DNA of 64,000 bases from the NCBI GenBank assembly GCA_036583965.1, contig JAZBQD010000034.1, forward strand, positions 8,889,040-8,953,039, read 5' to 3'. The translations under genes were made by a program, and so were the position numbers. Each line of letters begins with the position of its first letter. Position 1 is the stretch's first letter. Shown here in pieces: positions 62,774 through 64,000 of the stretch. This stretch comes from Prunella strophiata. Its lineage: Eukaryota > Chordata > Aves > Passeriformes > Prunellidae. The notes under the pieces are model-generated. The model did no database searches. It was not told the origin of the DNA and saw only the letters and a list, made by a program, of their open reading frames with translations.

Positions 62774-63318
62774 TCACCTCTTCTCAGAGTTAAAGGCTTG
62801 GAGTCTATTTAATCTCTGCCAGTGCAGAAACCATCTGATGTCTTTGACTTTTTGTCCTTCTCTGTGTCTTTACTGGGTTTTACCTGTTCCATTTTGATGC
62901 AGTTCATGCAGTATTCAAGTGTGGGCAAATCTGGGGCTCATTCAGTGGCACCGAGCTGCTTTCCTTGCTACTCTTGGTTGCTTTCACACCTTACATTCTG
63001 TTTACCTTTCCAGCCTGCCGCAGGGCAATGAACAGATGTTTTTGTTGAGCAATCTGCAGCGACTCTATGATCTCTTTGCAGAATGATAATGGCTAATTTA
63101 GAGATTATCATTGCATATGTGTATTTAGTGTTGTTTTCCCCATGTGCATTGCTTTGCATTTATCAACATTGAATTTAATCTGCCACTTTCTTCCTCCCTC
63201 AGAACTTTATGATCAGTTTTAGTTTTTACTACCCTGGATAATTTTATACCGTCAGCAAAACTGCAGATCATCCTTAGGGCTAATATTATTTAATATTTTC
63301 ATTAATATATGCAAACAA
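62774..63318 (-). mobile_element. ancient CR1 LINE, ORF2 RT-C-terminal region
   Basis: About 545 bp correspond, on the minus strand, to the end of the CR1 reverse-transcriptase domain and the region after it. The block order agrees with the reversed amniote CR1 consensus (turtle/crocodile type) as I recall it: TTAATCTCT near 62810, GCAGTATTCAAGTGTGGG near 62911, ACATTCTGTTTACC near 62993, GGCTAATTTAGA near 63091, TGCATTGCTTTGCATTTATC near 63143, AACATTGAATTTAATCTGCC near 63165 and GATAATTTTATACCGTCAGC near 63237. A minus-strand frame at 62968-63159 keeps the pattern YTY-M-SKLA, then RD--V--D-S-KTS--C-AA, which is CR1 ORF2 downstream of the catalytic ADD box. It is strongly diverged and without an intact reading frame overall, hence dead. 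Confidence 0.87.
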
Positions 63319-64000
63319 AAAAGTTTCAGTGTGTGAATTTAATTTGCTAATAGTGCAAAGTTGAGAAATCTTCTTTATTTCAGAAGATGCTCAACATATT
63401 ATAGATTATTAAATATATGACTTTGGGCACTGGAATAATGAAAATCAAAGTAAATGCAATAGTGTAAACTGCAAAGTCATTCTACTTTTACAATGTATTG
63501 ACATTATAAAACAATTATGCACATTTAAGAGTATATAGCAACAGTTCTTGCTGGGGTAGGAGAGCTCAGCAGAGGAGAAAAACCAACCTGACACATCAAT
63601 CAATCTGCAAATGGACTCTCAGCCACTGGACTTATATAGCTTTAAAAAGTCAAACCTAGTCTTTGGAGATAACAGAAGCTGCATATCCTGCAGAGATAAA
63701 AAAGGATCACAATTGTTGTGTGAGGTGCTGGATTGTCAGGTGAACCTCTGCCTGCTCATGTTCAATGGAGAACTCATTCAAGTTAGAGACATGCAGGTCA
63801 GGTAACCTGTGGACCAGGAAATTTGTCTACAAGGAACATTTCAAAGGGGAAAACTGATTTCCCCTTATAAATGAACTGAGGAACAGAACCCTGTGAGCTA
63901 ATGGTGCCACTGGCACGGGAGCAAAGAAGAATAAATTGATCATGGATAGATTTAACCTGGAAATTAACTGAAACTTTCCATCAGCTGGATGAGAAGCAAC
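63319..64000. other. non-coding sequence after the ancient CR1
   Basis: AT-rich to about 63540, then more balanced. A 64-codon frame at 63611-63805 has no recognised domain. No CR1 sequence can be followed beyond about 63318. Confidence 0.57.

Noticed and set aside
1..64000. CRISPR array, operon, phage or plasmid content
   Set aside because: No regularly spaced repeats, no dense ORFs with ribosome binding sites, and clear avian-type CR1 elements; the DNA is vertebrate nuclear.

Overview
This window reads as vertebrate nuclear DNA from a bird, most likely a neoavian such as a songbird (the group is inference). The evidence is direct: AT-leaning, strongly CpG-depleted sequence with no operon-like coding density; very few interspersed repeats; and CR1 LINE 3' ends of the avian type, including the diagnostic tail that ends in repeated ATTCTATG-like units. 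No Alu, mammalian L1 or B-element sequence was noticed.

I find no protein-coding gene I can support. The longest open frames (about 145-235 codons) overlap open frames on the opposite strand or in other phases. Several open only with GTG or TTG, contain homopolymer or CR1 sequence, and show no domain, signal or codon signature. The window is best described as intergenic DNA or the inside of a very large intron. Small exons cannot be excluded, and the four best exon-like configurations are listed as low-confidence candidates: a 24-nt microexon at 30188-30211, a terminal exon with poly(A) signal at 49377-49460, an 85-nt exon at 55650-55734, and a minus-strand exon at 61959-62086.

Layout. 1-13.7 kb: unique non-coding DNA with one striking 16-bp bulged hairpin (6421-6462). 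13.7-30 kb: a short old CR1 end (13711-13765), a 30-A tract, a paired AP-1 motif (22953-22971), an RFX-type X-box (22121-22133) and a possible MIR-like SINE relic (29905-30003). 30-39 kb: candidate microexon and G-quadruplex, a 21-bp-period tandem repeat, a second X-box-like motif. 39-47 kb: a CR1 3' end (39031-39105) and an unexplained 32-bp sequence present twice in opposite orientation 3.2 kb apart (43219-43250 and 46419-46450, 31 of 32 positions identical). 47-56 kb: A-rich low-complexity DNA, CR1 copies at 50465-50601 (minus) and 54362-54745 (plus), and a cluster of E2-box motifs at 51651-51699. 56.1-56.9 kb: the only clearly CpG-enriched stretch, with homeodomain-type motifs, the best candidate cis-regulatory element. 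62.8-63.3 kb: a long, very old CR1 reverse-transcriptase fragment on the minus strand, still recognisable at protein level.

I did not find a new biological system. The two most unusual items are the inverted 32-bp near-identical pair and the retained ancient CR1 coding fragment.
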